Shown here one piece after another: positions 54,378-64,000 of a stretch of 64,000 nucleotides of DNA. A program made the translations under genes and the position numbers. The notes beneath the pieces were generated by a model. It saw only the letters and a program-made list of their open reading frames with translations. It was not told the origin of the DNA and ran no database searches. The DNA is from Winogradskyella wandonensis (GTDB taxonomy: Bacteria > Bacteroidota > Bacteroidia > Flavobacteriales > Flavobacteriaceae). Within the stretch, counting starts at the first letter, position 1; each line of letters begins with the position of its first letter. The stretch covers positions 248,001-312,000 of the forward strand of contig NZ_SMGI01000001.1 of assembly GCF_004346845.1 (NCBI RefSeq), in the 5' to 3' direction.

Positions 54378-54926
54378 ATGTCTAGACTTTTTCTTATTTT
54401 TCTTTGTGTGTCTATGTTTTCTTTTGCACAAAAGGAGGATTTAGAGCATTTTTCGTGGGAAGAAGATAAACCGTTGGTCTGGTCGGATTTTAAGGGAAAG
54501 CCCAACAAGAATTCTGGTGCTGCAGCACAAACAGCTTCGGGTATTTCATTTGGATTTTCGATTAGTAAAACAGGAAGCCGCATAACAAAATTTAAAGCAG
54601 ATGTAGCGTGTTTATTTTACCCAACAGAATCTTGGGTAAAAAATGAAGATGCTACAGCTCATATTTTACGTCACGAGCAATTTCATTTTAATATTACCGA
54701 GTTACATGCGCGGAAATTTAGACAAGAAATTACTAAACTTAAAGCATCAGCTCAGATAAAAACTCAGCTTAATAACCTGTATCAAGCCATGAGAAAAGCC
54801 TCTTACGACATGCAACGTCGATACGATAAAGAGACTAATCATTCTATTGATAAAGAACAGCAAAAGGCATGGGAAATCTATGTTTCTAAAGAATTAAAAC
54901 GACTTGAAGCTTTTAAAACCAAATGA
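54378..54926 (+). CDS. DUF922-like secreted protease-type protein
   Basis: The ATG at 54378 is used because it gives a signal peptide (RLFLIFLCVSMFSFAQ). The open frame extends upstream, but that part overlaps the previous gene. The mature part has WEEDKPLVWSDFKGKPNKN and an HExxH-like motif, RHEQFHFNITELHARKF, which fits DUF922 predicted zinc proteases. The protein has 182 residues. Its end overlaps the next start by 4 bases (ATGA), so translation is coupled to the DUF3820 gene. Confidence 0.82.
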   Translation: MSRLFLIFLCVSMFSFAQKEDLEHFSWEEDKPLVWSDFKGKPNKNSGAAAQTASGISFGFSISKTGSRITKFKADVACLFYPTESWVKNEDATAHILRHEQFHFNITELHARKFRQEITKLKASAQIKTQLNNLYQAMRKASYDMQRRYDKETNHSIDKEQQKAWEIYVSKELKRLEAFKTK

Positions 54927-55147
54927 TACAACCTAATAAAGCGGCTTTAATAGAACTTGCCAACTACAAAATGCCTTTTGGTAAACACAAAAATCAGTTT
55001 TTAATAGATATTCCAGAGGCTTACTATACCTGGTTTCAGCAAAAAGGCTTTCCACAAGGAAAATTAGGAAGCATGATGCAGCAGATGTACGATATTAAAA
55101 TCAACGGCTTAGAAGAACTTATTTACACAATTAGAAGGGAGTTTTAG
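54923..55147 (+). CDS. DUF3820 family protein
   Basis: These 74 residues contain the DUF3820 signature: YKMPFGKHKNQFLIDIPEAYYTWF and LGSMMQQMYDIKINGLEELI. The same kind of domain ends the exonuclease at 4816. Its function is unknown. It is translationally coupled to the DUF922 gene and is the last gene before cassette B, whose boundary lies 9 bases after the stop codon. Confidence 0.85.
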   Translation: MIQPNKAALIELANYKMPFGKHKNQFLIDIPEAYYTWFQQKGFPQGKLGSMMQQMYDIKINGLEELIYTIRREF

Positions 55148-55156
55148 TGGAGTTTC

Positions 55157-55288
55157 GTTTAACGGTTTTGTGTATGGCTCGTTGCGGGAAATCAGCTATG
55201 ATTTTCCGCCGTAACCGAAAGGTAGCAAATTGCAATGAATTCCGATTAGGAATTCAGCCGCAATGAGCTATACACGTTGTTGTACACA
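55157..55288 (-). repeat. attC-like recombination site of cassette B
   Basis: Read in gene direction: TGTGTACAAC, a 3-base spacer, arm GTGTATAGCTCATTGCGG, an inner hairpin GAATTCC/GGAATTC, then arm CCGCAACGAGCCATACAC, a 6-base spacer and GTTAAAC. The two arms pair at 16 of 18 positions. GTTAAAC fits GTTRRRY, and GTACAAC fits RYYYAAC at six of seven. The design matches the site of cassette A at 3767-3904, although the inner box and hairpin sequences differ. Confidence 0.78.
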
Positions 55289-56124
55289 GTGTTTTTATAA
55301 ATTATAATCCTTAAAACTTTTATCAATTAATTCTAATTTTTTCGTGGTTTCTATTATACTATATTTTGATTCTAAATATTGAATAATTTGATTAATGTTA
55401 TTTTCTAAATCTTCTGTTTTGTATTTTTCCAACCTTCTTTCATAGTGGCTAAAGTCATTACCAATTTTAAAAGTATTATTTACAAAGTTAATCAGTGGTA
55501 ATATTTCATTCAGTTGATTTTGTATTTCATCAAAATTATGTTCAGTACGCTTAAACTTTCTTTTTTTTCTTGGTACAAGATTATTTTCAATGTTATCATA
55601 GAAGAAAAAGACTAAACCTCCAACTGTCTCGTTGATTATTATATTTTCAAATTCAGGTAGAAATTTTAATAAGAAGTCTTTAACTATAATTTCCAGAGAT
55701 TTCCTATAAACCATTCCAGCACTTTCTTTATAATTAAGACAACTAATCATCGTAGCGTCTTGAAATACATTATAAAAATTCGGTGAGAAATTTTCGATAG
55801 TTGAATTTCTACTTATAATATTTGGGTTGTCAGTTCTTATTTTATTCAACCAATTCCTTATTCCCATTATAAATTGTTGGAAATCTTTATTACTGAAAAC
55901 AGCAAATGAACCATCTGAATTCTTACCGGAAGCTTCGTATTGGAAAACCTTGGTCAATTTTATAGATATATCTTTATCATTTTTGTACGATAAAATAATT
56001 TTTTCTTTAGATTCAATTATGAATTCTATAGGTATTGCAACTGAAGCTATGTGTTTCTTTAGTAATTGAATTTCTAATTCGGTATATTTCATTAGTTTTT
56101 TATTCAGGCGAGCATTGTGTACAA
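55163..56124 (-). mobile_element. Integron-like single-gene cassette B
   Basis: By integron logic (exchange after G of GTT) this cassette is 962 bases and carries one minus-strand gene. The box 5' of the gene, GTTGTACACA (complement of 56116-56125), pairs perfectly with TGTGTACAAC 3' of the gene. The outer GTTTAAC (complement of 56166-56172) pairs with GTTAAAC (complement of 55157-55163). Cassette A has the same plan with a different inner box. No integrase is present in the window. Confidence 0.7.
55295..56092 (-). CDS. Cassette B cargo: DUF4145-like protein
   Basis: The 265 residues are soluble, helical and very rich in Asn, Ile, Lys and Glu. A central stretch (MISCLNYKESAGMVYRKSLE and following DFLLKFLP) plus GNDFSHYERR resembles DUF4145, a helical domain often found in phage-defence or nuclease-linked proteins. 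The first 90 residues (FQYEASGKNSDGSFAVF) are of unknown type. No catalytic motif is visible. As a cassette-borne orphan a defence or accessory role is possible, but not shown. Confidence 0.65.
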   Translation of the reverse strand: MKYTELEIQLLKKHIASVAIPIEFIIESKEKIILSYKNDKDISIKLTKVFQYEASGKNSDGSFAVFSNKDFQQFIMGIRNWLNKIRTDNPNIISRNSTIENFSPNFYNVFQDATMISCLNYKESAGMVYRKSLEIIVKDFLLKFLPEFENIIINETVGGLVFFFYDNIENNLVPRKKRKFKRTEHNFDEIQNQLNEILPLINFVNNTFKIGNDFSHYERRLEKYKTEDLENNINQIIQYLESKYSIIETTKKLELIDKSFKDYNL

Positions 56125-56172
56125 CTATTAATGATATGGTTCTGTTTTAATAAACTATATAAATCGTTAAAC
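56125..56172 (-). repeat. Short recombination site upstream of cassette B
   Basis: In gene direction: GTTTAAC, a 5-base spacer, ATATAGTT, an 11-base loop, AACCATAT, an 8-base spacer, then the junction G. Arms and loop length are the same as at 4692-4739. Similarity between the two loci continues for about 40 bases outside (TTAGCTT, then CAAGAT). Confidence 0.65.
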
Positions 56173-56272
56173 GAAATTAGCTTAAAAATCTATCAAAATC
56201 AAGATTATAAATCTTTGTAAGGTATAACAGAAACAAACCCAAAACAATTCCCAATAAAGTCATTTAATTTTG

Positions 56273-56280
56273 TAAATTTG
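56273..56280 (+). promoter_or_regulatory. Candidate -7 promoter box for pyrG
   Basis: TAAATTTG matches TAnnTTTG and lies 20 bases before the ATG at 56301. The -33 region lacks a clear TTG. Confidence 0.5.
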
Positions 56281-56291
56281 CCTGCGTTTAA

Positions 56292-57917
<1,626 letters not shown>

Positions 57918-58013
57918 TGTCAGTTTGGCATAATGTGTACTTTGGACAGCTTTTTGGGTTATCCAAGCAATAACTAATCAACTTAGAATACCGAAACTTC
58001 GGTAATTATACAT

Positions 58014-59933
58014 ATGGAAGAAAAGAAATTAGACATTAACTCGATAATAGGTTTTATTCTATTATTTGGACTCATGATATGGTATTTTTATCAAAACCAA
58101 CCATCTCCTGAAGAGTTAGAAGCTCAGAAAAAAGCTGAAGCAGAAAAAGTCGAAGCCGAAAGCAAAGCTAAAAATACAGAACAAGATTTATCTACTAAAG
58201 TAACTACGGCCGAAGATTATTCTAATCTATCGGCGACGGACTCTTTAGCGCAGATTGCACTTCAAAATAAATTAGGAGCATTTGCCTATGCCTCGACCTT
58301 ACCGTCTGCCACAGACGCCGTGACAGATGTAGAAACAGATGTTTTAGCATTAAAATTTAATAACAAAGGTGGTCATTTAGCCGAAGTTAAATTAAAAGCG
58401 TTTGTTGACCACAATGACCAACCGATATATCTTGTTAAAGACGGAAATACAAATTTAAATATCAATTTTTCGACAACAGATAATAGGGTTTTAAATACAG
58501 ACCAACTTTATTTTCAGCCTAGCGTAACTAAAAGTGGAGACAATACCATAGTTTCTATGAAACTAAAAGTATCGGAAACACGCTTTCTAGAATATCGCTA
58601 CGAGCTTAAACCTAATGACTACATGATTGATTTTTCAATAAAATCTCAAGGTTTGGATAACGTTGTTAATAGTTCTCAGGAAATAAACTTGGATTGGAAA
58701 CTTAGAGGTTTTAGTCACGACCAAAGTGTGTCTTACGAGAACAGATATACGCGTTTAACCTATCAGCACGATGGCGATAAAATAGATAAGTTGGCCCAAA
58801 TGAGTGATGACGAGGAAGTCGTTTCGGATGTTTATTGGTTATCTTATAGACAGCACTTTTTTAGCAGTATTTTAGTGCCCGATACGCCGTTTAAATCGGT
58901 AAGTATGACGTCTAAAGATTTGGTAGAAAATGAAGAGGTAGATACGGTTTTTACCAAATTATATACATCTAAAATGCCATTGGCACTTAATGGTGGCGAA
59001 TTTAATAAGTCCATGGGGCTATATTATGGGCCTACAGATGCAAAAATCTTAAAGTCCTACGACAAAAACTTAGAAGAAAGTATCCCATTTGGATGGGGAA
59101 TTTTTGGTTGGATAAATAAAGCGCTTTTTATCCCGTTATTCGGCTGGTTAAGTAGCTTCTTACCTTATGGAATTGCCATTATAGTAATGACGGTTTTGGT
59201 AAAAATATTACTCTCTTTTGTGCAGTACAAGCAGTTTTTGTCTCAGGCAAAAATGAAAATTCTTAAACCAGAATTAGATGCTATAAGAGCAAAATACAAA
59301 GACAACAAGCTTAAAGCACAGCAAGAAACCATGGCGTTACAAAGTAAAGCAGGTGCAAGTCCCTTGAGCGGTTGTTTACCTGGTTTAATGCAAATACCGG
59401 TTTTCTATGCCTTATTTATGTTTTTTCCAACAGCATTCGATTTAAGACAAAAAAGCTTTCTATGGGCGGATGATTTAAGTTCTTATGATTCTATAGCAGA
59501 ATTACCATTCAATATTCCATTTTATGGAGATCACGTAAGTCTATTTCCAATTTTGGCTGCTATTGCCATATTCTTTTACATGAAAATGACAACGGGTCAG
59601 CAAACGGCGATGCAAGGTCCACCGCAAGAAGGTATGCCAGATATGAGTAAGATGATGAAATATATGATTTATTTTTCGCCATTATTAATGCTAGTATTCT
59701 TTAATAATTACGCTTCAGGATTAAGTTTGTATTACTTTATATCTAACCTTATTAGTATTGGTATTATGTTGGTGATTAAAAACTATATCATTGACGAAGA
59801 GAAGGTACTTGCTAAGATAGAGGTGAGTAAGAGTAAGCCTAAGAAACAAAATCGTTTCCAAAAGAAAATGGCTGAAATGATGGAGCAGGCGGAACAACAG
59901 AAAAAGATGCAACAGCGTAACAAGAAAAAATAG
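58014..59933 (+). CDS. yidC: Membrane protein insertase YidC
   Basis: YidC helps membrane proteins fold and insert, with or without Sec. The 639 residues have an N-terminal membrane anchor (about 8-24), an acidic linker and the large periplasmic domain (about 60-350). The conserved five-helix core begins around residue 370: FLPYGIAIIVMTVLVKI, SGCLPGLMQIPVFYALFMFF, FFNNYASGLSLYYFISN. A basic tail can contact ribosomes. It follows pyrG. Confidence 0.97.
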   Translation: MEEKKLDINSIIGFILLFGLMIWYFYQNQPSPEELEAQKKAEAEKVEAESKAKNTEQDLSTKVTTAEDYSNLSATDSLAQIALQNKLGAFAYASTLPSATDAVTDVETDVLALKFNNKGGHLAEVKLKAFVDHNDQPIYLVKDGNTNLNINFSTTDNRVLNTDQLYFQPSVTKSGDNTIVSMKLKVSETRFLEYRYELKPNDYMIDFSIKSQGLDNVVNSSQEINLDWKLRGFSHDQSVSYENRYTRLTYQHDGDKIDKLAQMSDDEEVVSDVYWLSYRQHFFSSILVPDTPFKSVSMTSKDLVENEEVDTVFTKLYTSKMPLALNGGEFNKSMGLYYGPTDAKILKSYDKNLEESIPFGWGIFGWINKALFIPLFGWLSSFLPYGIAIIVMTVLVKILLSFVQYKQFLSQAKMKILKPELDAIRAKYKDNKLKAQQETMALQSKAGASPLSGCLPGLMQIPVFYALFMFFPTAFDLRQKSFLWADDLSSYDSIAELPFNIPFYGDHVSLFPILAAIAIFFYMKMTTGQQTAMQGPPQEGMPDMSKMMKYMIYFSPLLMLVFFNNYASGLSLYYFISNLISIGIMLVIKNYIIDEEKVLAKIEVSKSKPKKQNRFQKKMAEMMEQAEQQKKMQQRNKKK

Positions 59934-59947
59934 TTAGAATTCCACCC

Positions 59948-59980
59948 AAAAAAAGCTCACAGAATTTCTGAGGGCTTTTT
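59948..59980. terminator. Bidirectional terminator after yidC
   Basis: AAAAAAAGC and GCTTTTT flank an inner CAGAA/TTCTG pair, giving an interrupted stem with A-run and T-run on its two sides. It lies between converging genes. Confidence 0.8.
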
Positions 59981-59993
59981 AATTGTTCAAATC

Positions 59994-60797
59994 TTATAGT
60001 TCAGTTAGATCTTTCAAAACTGCTTCAATCTGATTGTTTAAATCATAAAGTTTGTAATCGTATTTGTTAGTGTCTTCATCTATTGCTTTTCTAGTTAATT
60101 GAAAAACTTCTAAACGTAACTCTGAGTATTTAATTAGAGATTCACTACTAGATTTCAAATCGGTTGATAGTCCTTCAATTTTGGTAATTTCATTTGCTAT
60201 AGAGATATTTTCTTCCCAAAGAGGAATTACGTTTTCGTCTAATTCTTGTAATAGTGTTAGTCTTCCTTTAGAATCTATTCGGTCGTAAAATTTTAAAGAT
60301 TCTGTTTCGTTTTTAGAAAATTCAGCAATCTTATCGTCGTATGTTCTATATGCTGGATTATTTAGTTCTAATAAAAAATAACCAAACAGCCCCACGACAA
60401 TTATTATCAAGGATAAGAAGCCGAATCCAGCAGCTCGCCAACCAGAGTAAAATGTATTGTTATTTTCTTTATGAGTATTTAATCTGTCACCTTGTGTCCA
60501 TTCAACAAAAAACCATATAATTCCTGTATAGAACAATGGAATAACAGAATTAGGAATTTTGCTCATTATGTCTTCCGGAATTATAAGGATAGCAGTAAAC
60601 AAAAATATAGTTGCTACAATACCTGTGATTAAAGAGGTTTTAGCTTTATTTGTTTCATTAAAAGCCTTAAAATTTTCACTAATTAAATAGCCAGCTACCA
60701 ATGGGCCTCCTAAAAAAGTGGCGCCTGTAATTGATTTTGTTGAATATAGTTTTGCATCTTCGAAAGTTAGAATGGCTTTGTTTTTAGATTTTAGCAT
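59994..60797 (-). CDS. Hypothetical membrane protein with coiled tail
   Basis: I do not recognise a family. The ATG at 60797 is preferred to the TTG at 60803. The protein (267 residues) has about four membrane segments: GATFLGGPLVAGYLI, SLITGIVATIFLFTAILII, SVIPLFYTGIIWFFVEW and FGFLSLIIIVVGLFGYFLLE. The last 120 residues are charged and helical and probably form a coiled domain outside the membrane. Topology suggests a small sensor or anchor, but no function can be given. Confidence 0.72.
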   Translation of the reverse strand: MLKSKNKAILTFEDAKLYSTKSITGATFLGGPLVAGYLISENFKAFNETNKAKTSLITGIVATIFLFTAILIIPEDIMSKIPNSVIPLFYTGIIWFFVEWTQGDRLNTHKENNNTFYSGWRAAGFGFLSLIIIVVGLFGYFLLELNNPAYRTYDDKIAEFSKNETESLKFYDRIDSKGRLTLLQELDENVIPLWEENISIANEITKIEGLSTDLKSSSESLIKYSELRLEVFQLTRKAIDEDTNKYDYKLYDLNNQIEAVLKDLTEL

Positions 60798-60850
60798 TTG
60801 CAACGTTTATTTTCTAGCGATAAATATACTAGAGAATACAGCATAAATAC

Positions 60851-60879
60851 AAAAAGCCCTCCAAGATGGAAGGCTTTTC
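60851..60879 (-). terminator. Terminator after the fasciclin gene
   Basis: Read on the minus strand, AAAAGCCTTCC and GGAGGGCTTTTT pair with one mismatch around a TATCTT-like loop and run into a T-tract. It follows the stop of the fasciclin lipoprotein gene. Confidence 0.8.
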
Positions 60880-60935
60880 ACTAACTAAATCAATCAATAT
60901 AAAAATGAGGTAATCAGCCTCGACTTTTATTCTTT

Positions 60936-61961
60936 TTAACTTGCAGGTAATAATACTGCATTTACAACATGGATTACGCCGTTGGACGTTTGTACATCTA
61001 CAGCTATAATACCAGCGTCGTTACCAGCACCATCAACAACATCTGCAATATTTCCGTTTGTTCCTGGCAAAGTAATATCAATGGTTTGACCTTGTAATGT
61101 TGTTGGACTCGTAGTTCCGTTTGGTGTTAAATCACCAGACTGCACATTATTTCCAACCACTACATGATGTGCTAATACTGCATTTAATAATGCATCATCG
61201 ATATCAGCTGGAGAATTCCACATCATATTAGAATCTAGTAATGCTTGAAAAGCAGCATTGTTAGGCGCAAAAACGGTAAATGGTCCTGTACCTGAAAGTG
61301 TAGCGACGTACATAGGGTCTGCCGTACTTCCATCTGCCTCTAAAAGAGACGCTACTAAACTAGAGAAGTCATCATTAGCAATAGCCATATCTACAACCGT
61401 TGGTGGTAATAATACTTTATTAATTACGTGTACAACTCCATTTGTAGCCTCAACATCGGCAGTTGTTACGTCTGCCCCAGCTGATGTATCAAATCCTCCG
61501 TTTAACTCTACCGTACCACCATCTACGTTAAAATATAGGCTTAAGTTTGTATTGCTTGGCCCAGTAGCGCCAGTAGTGGCGTAACCAGAACCTAAATTTA
61601 TTAATTCACTAGAAGCGATATTGTCACCAATAATTACATGGTTTAATAAAACATTAGTTAATAAATCTAACGGAATGTCGTTTACAGAATTCCAAGTAGG
61701 GTCTGTATCTAATAAATCTTGAAAAGCGTCGTCCGTAGGCGCAAACACAGTAAACGGACCTGGTCCTTCTAAAGTTGTTACCAAGTCTGCTCTTACAAGG
61801 GCAGCTGCAAGGGCATCAAATCCATTAGCAACAGCAACATCTACTACCGTAGTAGTTTGTACACCTGGGCCGTTGTTGTCATCATCGTCACTACATGCAG
61901 TTAATCCTAAAACCATTATAAAAACTGGTAGCAACTTTAAATACTTTGAAATAATTTTCAT
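60936..61961 (-). CDS. Lipoprotein with two fasciclin (FAS1) domains
   Basis: A lipoprotein signal (FIMVLGLTAC, Cys23) is followed by an acidic stretch (SDDDDNNGPG). Such a stretch right after the lipid cysteine is a surface-export signal in Bacteroidota. Two FAS1 domains occupy about 38-190 and 190-341. Each has GPFTVFAPTDDAFQ or GPFTVFAPNNAAFQ (H1 box) and NGVVHVINKVLLP or NGVIHVVNAVLLP (H2 box). FAS1 domains bind other proteins or glycans at surfaces, so an adhesive role is likely. Confidence 0.93.
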   Translation of the reverse strand: MKIISKYLKLLPVFIMVLGLTACSDDDDNNGPGVQTTTVVDVAVANGFDALAAALVRADLVTTLEGPGPFTVFAPTDDAFQDLLDTDPTWNSVNDIPLDLLTNVLLNHVIIGDNIASSELINLGSGYATTGATGPSNTNLSLYFNVDGGTVELNGGFDTSAGADVTTADVEATNGVVHVINKVLLPPTVVDMAIANDDFSSLVASLLEADGSTADPMYVATLSGTGPFTVFAPNNAAFQALLDSNMMWNSPADIDDALLNAVLAHHVVVGNNVQSGDLTPNGTTSPTTLQGQTIDITLPGTNGNIADVVDGAGNDAGIIAVDVQTSNGVIHVVNAVLLPAS

Positions 61962-62017
61962 TTTTTTGAGTTTTGAAAGTTAATATTGTTGTTCATCTTG
62001 TTTAACAAATTTATAAA

Positions 62018-62728
62018 ATGATTAAACATAAATTCAAGTTTCTACTTTTTTTTACAATAACTTTAACATCGTTAACCGCTCAGAACGAGATAAATAGTTT
62101 TGATAAAGACGGGAAAAGACACGGTATCTGGAAGAAAACCTATCCTAATACAAATCAATTACGTTATGAAGGGCAATTTGTCCATGGAAAAGAAATTGAT
62201 ACGTTTAAGTATTATAAGCTAAAGCGAAAAAAAAGTGTTTTGAGTGCTGTGAAAGTTTTTAATAGCATTGATAATAAAGCCGAGGTTACTTTTTTAGCTT
62301 CAAACGGTAAGATTATTAGTCAAGGTAAAATGGCTGGCAAGGACTTTATTGGTCGATGGCTATTTTATCATAAAAATTCTAATAACGTCATGATAGAAGA
62401 AAATTATAATCTTCAGGGGCAATTAGATGGCAAGCGCACTGTATTTTTTGTAAGAGGTCAAATTGCGGAGGAAGAGACTTATAAAAACGGGCTTTTAAAT
62501 GGTATATCTAAAATATATGCAGAGTCTGGAAAGCTCTTGCAAGAGTCATTATACAAGGATGATAAATTAAATGGTATCTCTACATATTATGATGCAGATG
62601 GAAATATTCAAGCAAAAGGTAGTTTTAAGGATAATCTAAAAGTCGGTATTTGGGAGTATTACAAGAATGGTGTCTTAACAAGAAAAGTTAATCACGATAC
62701 TGATAAAGTTTTATACAAAAAGCAATAA
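62018..62728 (+). CDS. MORN-repeat/YwqK-type exported protein
   Basis: After a signal peptide (KFLLFFTITLTSLTAQ) the 236 residues consist of short toxin-antitoxin-YwqK/MORN-like repeats. Examples are DGKRHGIWKKTY, RYEGQFVHGKEIDTFKYY, GQLDGKRTVFF, YKNGLLNGISKIY and NLKVGIWEYYKNG. Such repeats form a beta sheet with a regular face. The antitoxin label of the family should not be taken as function. It precedes mnmA in the same direction. Confidence 0.85.
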   Translation: MIKHKFKFLLFFTITLTSLTAQNEINSFDKDGKRHGIWKKTYPNTNQLRYEGQFVHGKEIDTFKYYKLKRKKSVLSAVKVFNSIDNKAEVTFLASNGKIISQGKMAGKDFIGRWLFYHKNSNNVMIEENYNLQGQLDGKRTVFFVRGQIAEEETYKNGLLNGISKIYAESGKLLQESLYKDDKLNGISTYYDADGNIQAKGSFKDNLKVGIWEYYKNGVLTRKVNHDTDKVLYKKQ

Positions 62729-62794
62729 ATTTTATCTATAGTACCAGTTGTTTTTCGCAATAGCAATGCTGTGCTTTAAAGCCTTTTATTTTTG

Positions 62795-62802
62795 TAATTT
62801 TG
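62795..62802 (+). promoter_or_regulatory. Candidate -7 promoter box for mnmA
   Basis: TAATTTTG matches TAnnTTTG and lies 37 bases before the mnmA ATG. No good -33 TTG was found. Confidence 0.45.
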
Positions 62803-62839
62803 TCCTCTATTTATAGAATCCAATAGTTATTAGTGCAAA

Positions 62840-64000
62840 ATGAATAAATCCCGTGTCATCATAGGCCTTTCTGGAGGTGTAGATTCCAGTGTAGCTGCAT
62901 ACCTTTTAAAAGAGCAAGGTTATGAGGTTATTGGCTTGTTTATGAAGAACTGGCACGATGATTCTGTCACCATATCAGACGAATGTCCATGGCTAGAAGA
63001 TAGTAACGATGCAATGCTGGTTGCTAATAAGTTGGGCATTCCATTCCAAACTGTAGATTTAAGTGTGCAATACAAAGAGCGTATCGTAGACTACATGTTC
63101 AAGGAGTACGAAAATGGACGTACACCAAATCCGGATGTACTTTGTAATCGAGAAATAAAGTTCGATGTCTTTATGGATATTGCTTTAGAGCTTGGTGCGG
63201 ACTATGTAGCTACGGGTCATTATTGTCGTAAAGCTACTTTCGAAAAAGAAGGAAAACAAATCCATCAATTACTAGCAGGTGTAGACACAAACAAAGACCA
63301 ATCTTATTTTTTGTGTCAATTATCGCAAGCGCAATTGGCTAAAGCTTTGTTCCCCATTGGAGAGTTAACAAAACCTGAAGTCCGCGAAATTGCAAAAGCA
63401 CAAGACTTAATCACTGCAGAGAAAAAAGATTCTCAGGGACTTTGTTTTATTGGTAAGGTGCGCTTGCCAGAGTTTTTACAACAACAACTTAAACCAAAAG
63501 AAGGCGTTATTGTTGAGATTCCTGAAACATTAAATACCTATCACAAATCTATTCCTAGATTTGATTCTAAAACTAATGAATTGGCATTTCATGCAGATAA
63601 AACTGAATATAGTATCTCAGATGGTAAAGTCGTAGGGAAGCATCAAGGCGCTCATTATTTCACCAAAGGCCAACGTAAAGGCTTGGCAGTTGGTGGCACA
63701 AAAGAACCTTTGTTTGTCATTGAAACCGATGTTAACGAAAATGTCATTTATACAGGTCAAGGTAAAAATCATCCAGGATTATTACGTTCTGTATTATTTG
63801 TAAAAAATGAAGAATTGCATTGGGTGCGTGAAGATTTAGCGTTAAAAGATGACGAAACTATGCAAGTAAAGGCGCGTATTCGTTACCGTCAGCCTTTAGA
63901 AAACGCGACACTTTATAAAGTTGATTCTGGTTTGTATGTAGAGTTTCAGAATAAACAATCCGCAATCACTGAGGGACAATTTGTTGCTTGGTATTTGGAC
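62840..64000 (+). CDS. mnmA: tRNA 2-thiouridine(34) synthase MnmA (3' end missing)
   Basis: The frame is open to the window end (387 codons, probably only a few short of the whole protein). MnmA thiolates U34 of tRNAs for Lys, Glu and Gln. Signatures are the PP-loop LSGGVDSSV (10-18), [12 protein letters not shown] with catalytic Cys102, KDQSYFL, and DSQGLCFIG with the second Cys, about 202. The beta-barrel tail starts [17 protein letters not shown]. It follows the MORN gene by 111 bases. Confidence 0.97.
   Translation, partial: MNKSRVIIGLSGGVDSSVAAYLLKEQGYEVIGLFMKNWHDDSVTISDECPWLEDSNDAMLVANKLGIPFQTVDLSVQYKERIVDYMFKEYENGRTPNPDVLCNREIKFDVFMDIALELGADYVATGHYCRKATFEKEGKQIHQLLAGVDTNKDQSYFLCQLSQAQLAKALFPIGELTKPEVREIAKAQDLITAEKKDSQGLCFIGKVRLPEFLQQQLKPKEGVIVEIPETLNTYHKSIPRFDSKTNELAFHADKTEYSISDGKVVGKHQGAHYFTKGQRKGLAVGGTKEPLFVIETDVNENVIYTGQGKNHPGLLRSVLFVKNEELHWVREDLALKDDETMQVKARIRYRQPLENATLYKVDSGLYVEFQNKQSAITEGQFVAWYLD

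Noticed and set aside
57918..57945. TTTGGCATAATGTGTACTTTGG upstream of yidC as a sigma-54 promoter
   Set aside because: The spacing and second box do not fit the -24/-12 consensus.
62000..62010. GTTTAAC within a TTGTTTAACAAA palindrome near the MORN gene
   Set aside because: No attC-like arms or inner box are found around it.

Overview
The window looks like chromosomal DNA of a marine-type member of the Flavobacteriaceae (Bacteroidota). The base composition is AT-rich. Promoters follow the Bacteroidota TTG/TAnnTTTG pattern. Several secreted proteins carry the C-terminal sorting domain of the type IX secretion system (T9SS). The gliding lipoprotein gldI, a DUF4295 gene behind rpmG, bshC (bacillithiol) and typical flavobacterial intergenic repeats are also present. 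I cannot name the genus. Both edges cut genes: recR at the left and mnmA at the right.

Layout. 1-3133: recR, a phosphoribosyltransferase-like and a HAD-like gene, then a 2-oxoacid dehydrogenase E2 gene. 3767-4739: a single-gene cassette with integron-like ends (cassette A, membrane protein). 4816-9816: DEDDh exonuclease, FAH hydrolase, Hpt protein, cinA, then rpmB-rpmG-DUF4295-ftsY. 9973-14147: lipoprotein amidase, serine hydrolase, rimO. 14148-26450: a surface-protein locus made of a TPR/HTH sensor-regulator, an outer-membrane barrel protein, two T9SS cargo proteins (one a 1822-residue leucine-rich-repeat protein), a protein with a phage-type Peptidase_G2-like domain, and a lipoprotein. Repeated GTGGACA half-sites with an 11-bp period flank this locus. 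26455-41213: housekeeping and envelope genes, including a CrtA-like protein, an M48 protease, an RNA methyltransferase, two amidohydrolase-family proteins, pepD, the nrnA/gldI/PPIase cluster and ndk. 41391-49031: a large lipoprotein and the M16 and M14 peptidases. 49174-55147: bshC, guaA, a LysM/periplasmic-binding fusion, a DUF922 protease-like protein and a DUF3820 protein. 55157-56172: a second single-gene cassette (cassette B, DUF4145-like protein). 56301-64000: pyrG, yidC, a membrane protein, a fasciclin lipoprotein, a MORN-type protein and mnmA.

The most unusual feature is the pair of cassettes. Each holds one orphan minus-strand gene. Downstream of the gene is an attC-like site of about 130 bp. 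Each gene sits inside a short site whose outer boxes are GTTTAAC and GTTAAAC. The 10-bp inner boxes pair perfectly within each element but differ between the two elements. This is the arrangement expected when an integron-type cassette inserts into a site, yet no integrase is encoded here. Removing either cassette on paper restores a clean palindromic site. This suggests a dispersed, trans-mobilised, one-gene cassette system in Flavobacteriaceae. The second notable signal is the GTGGACA array around the surface-protein regulator, a candidate operator set.
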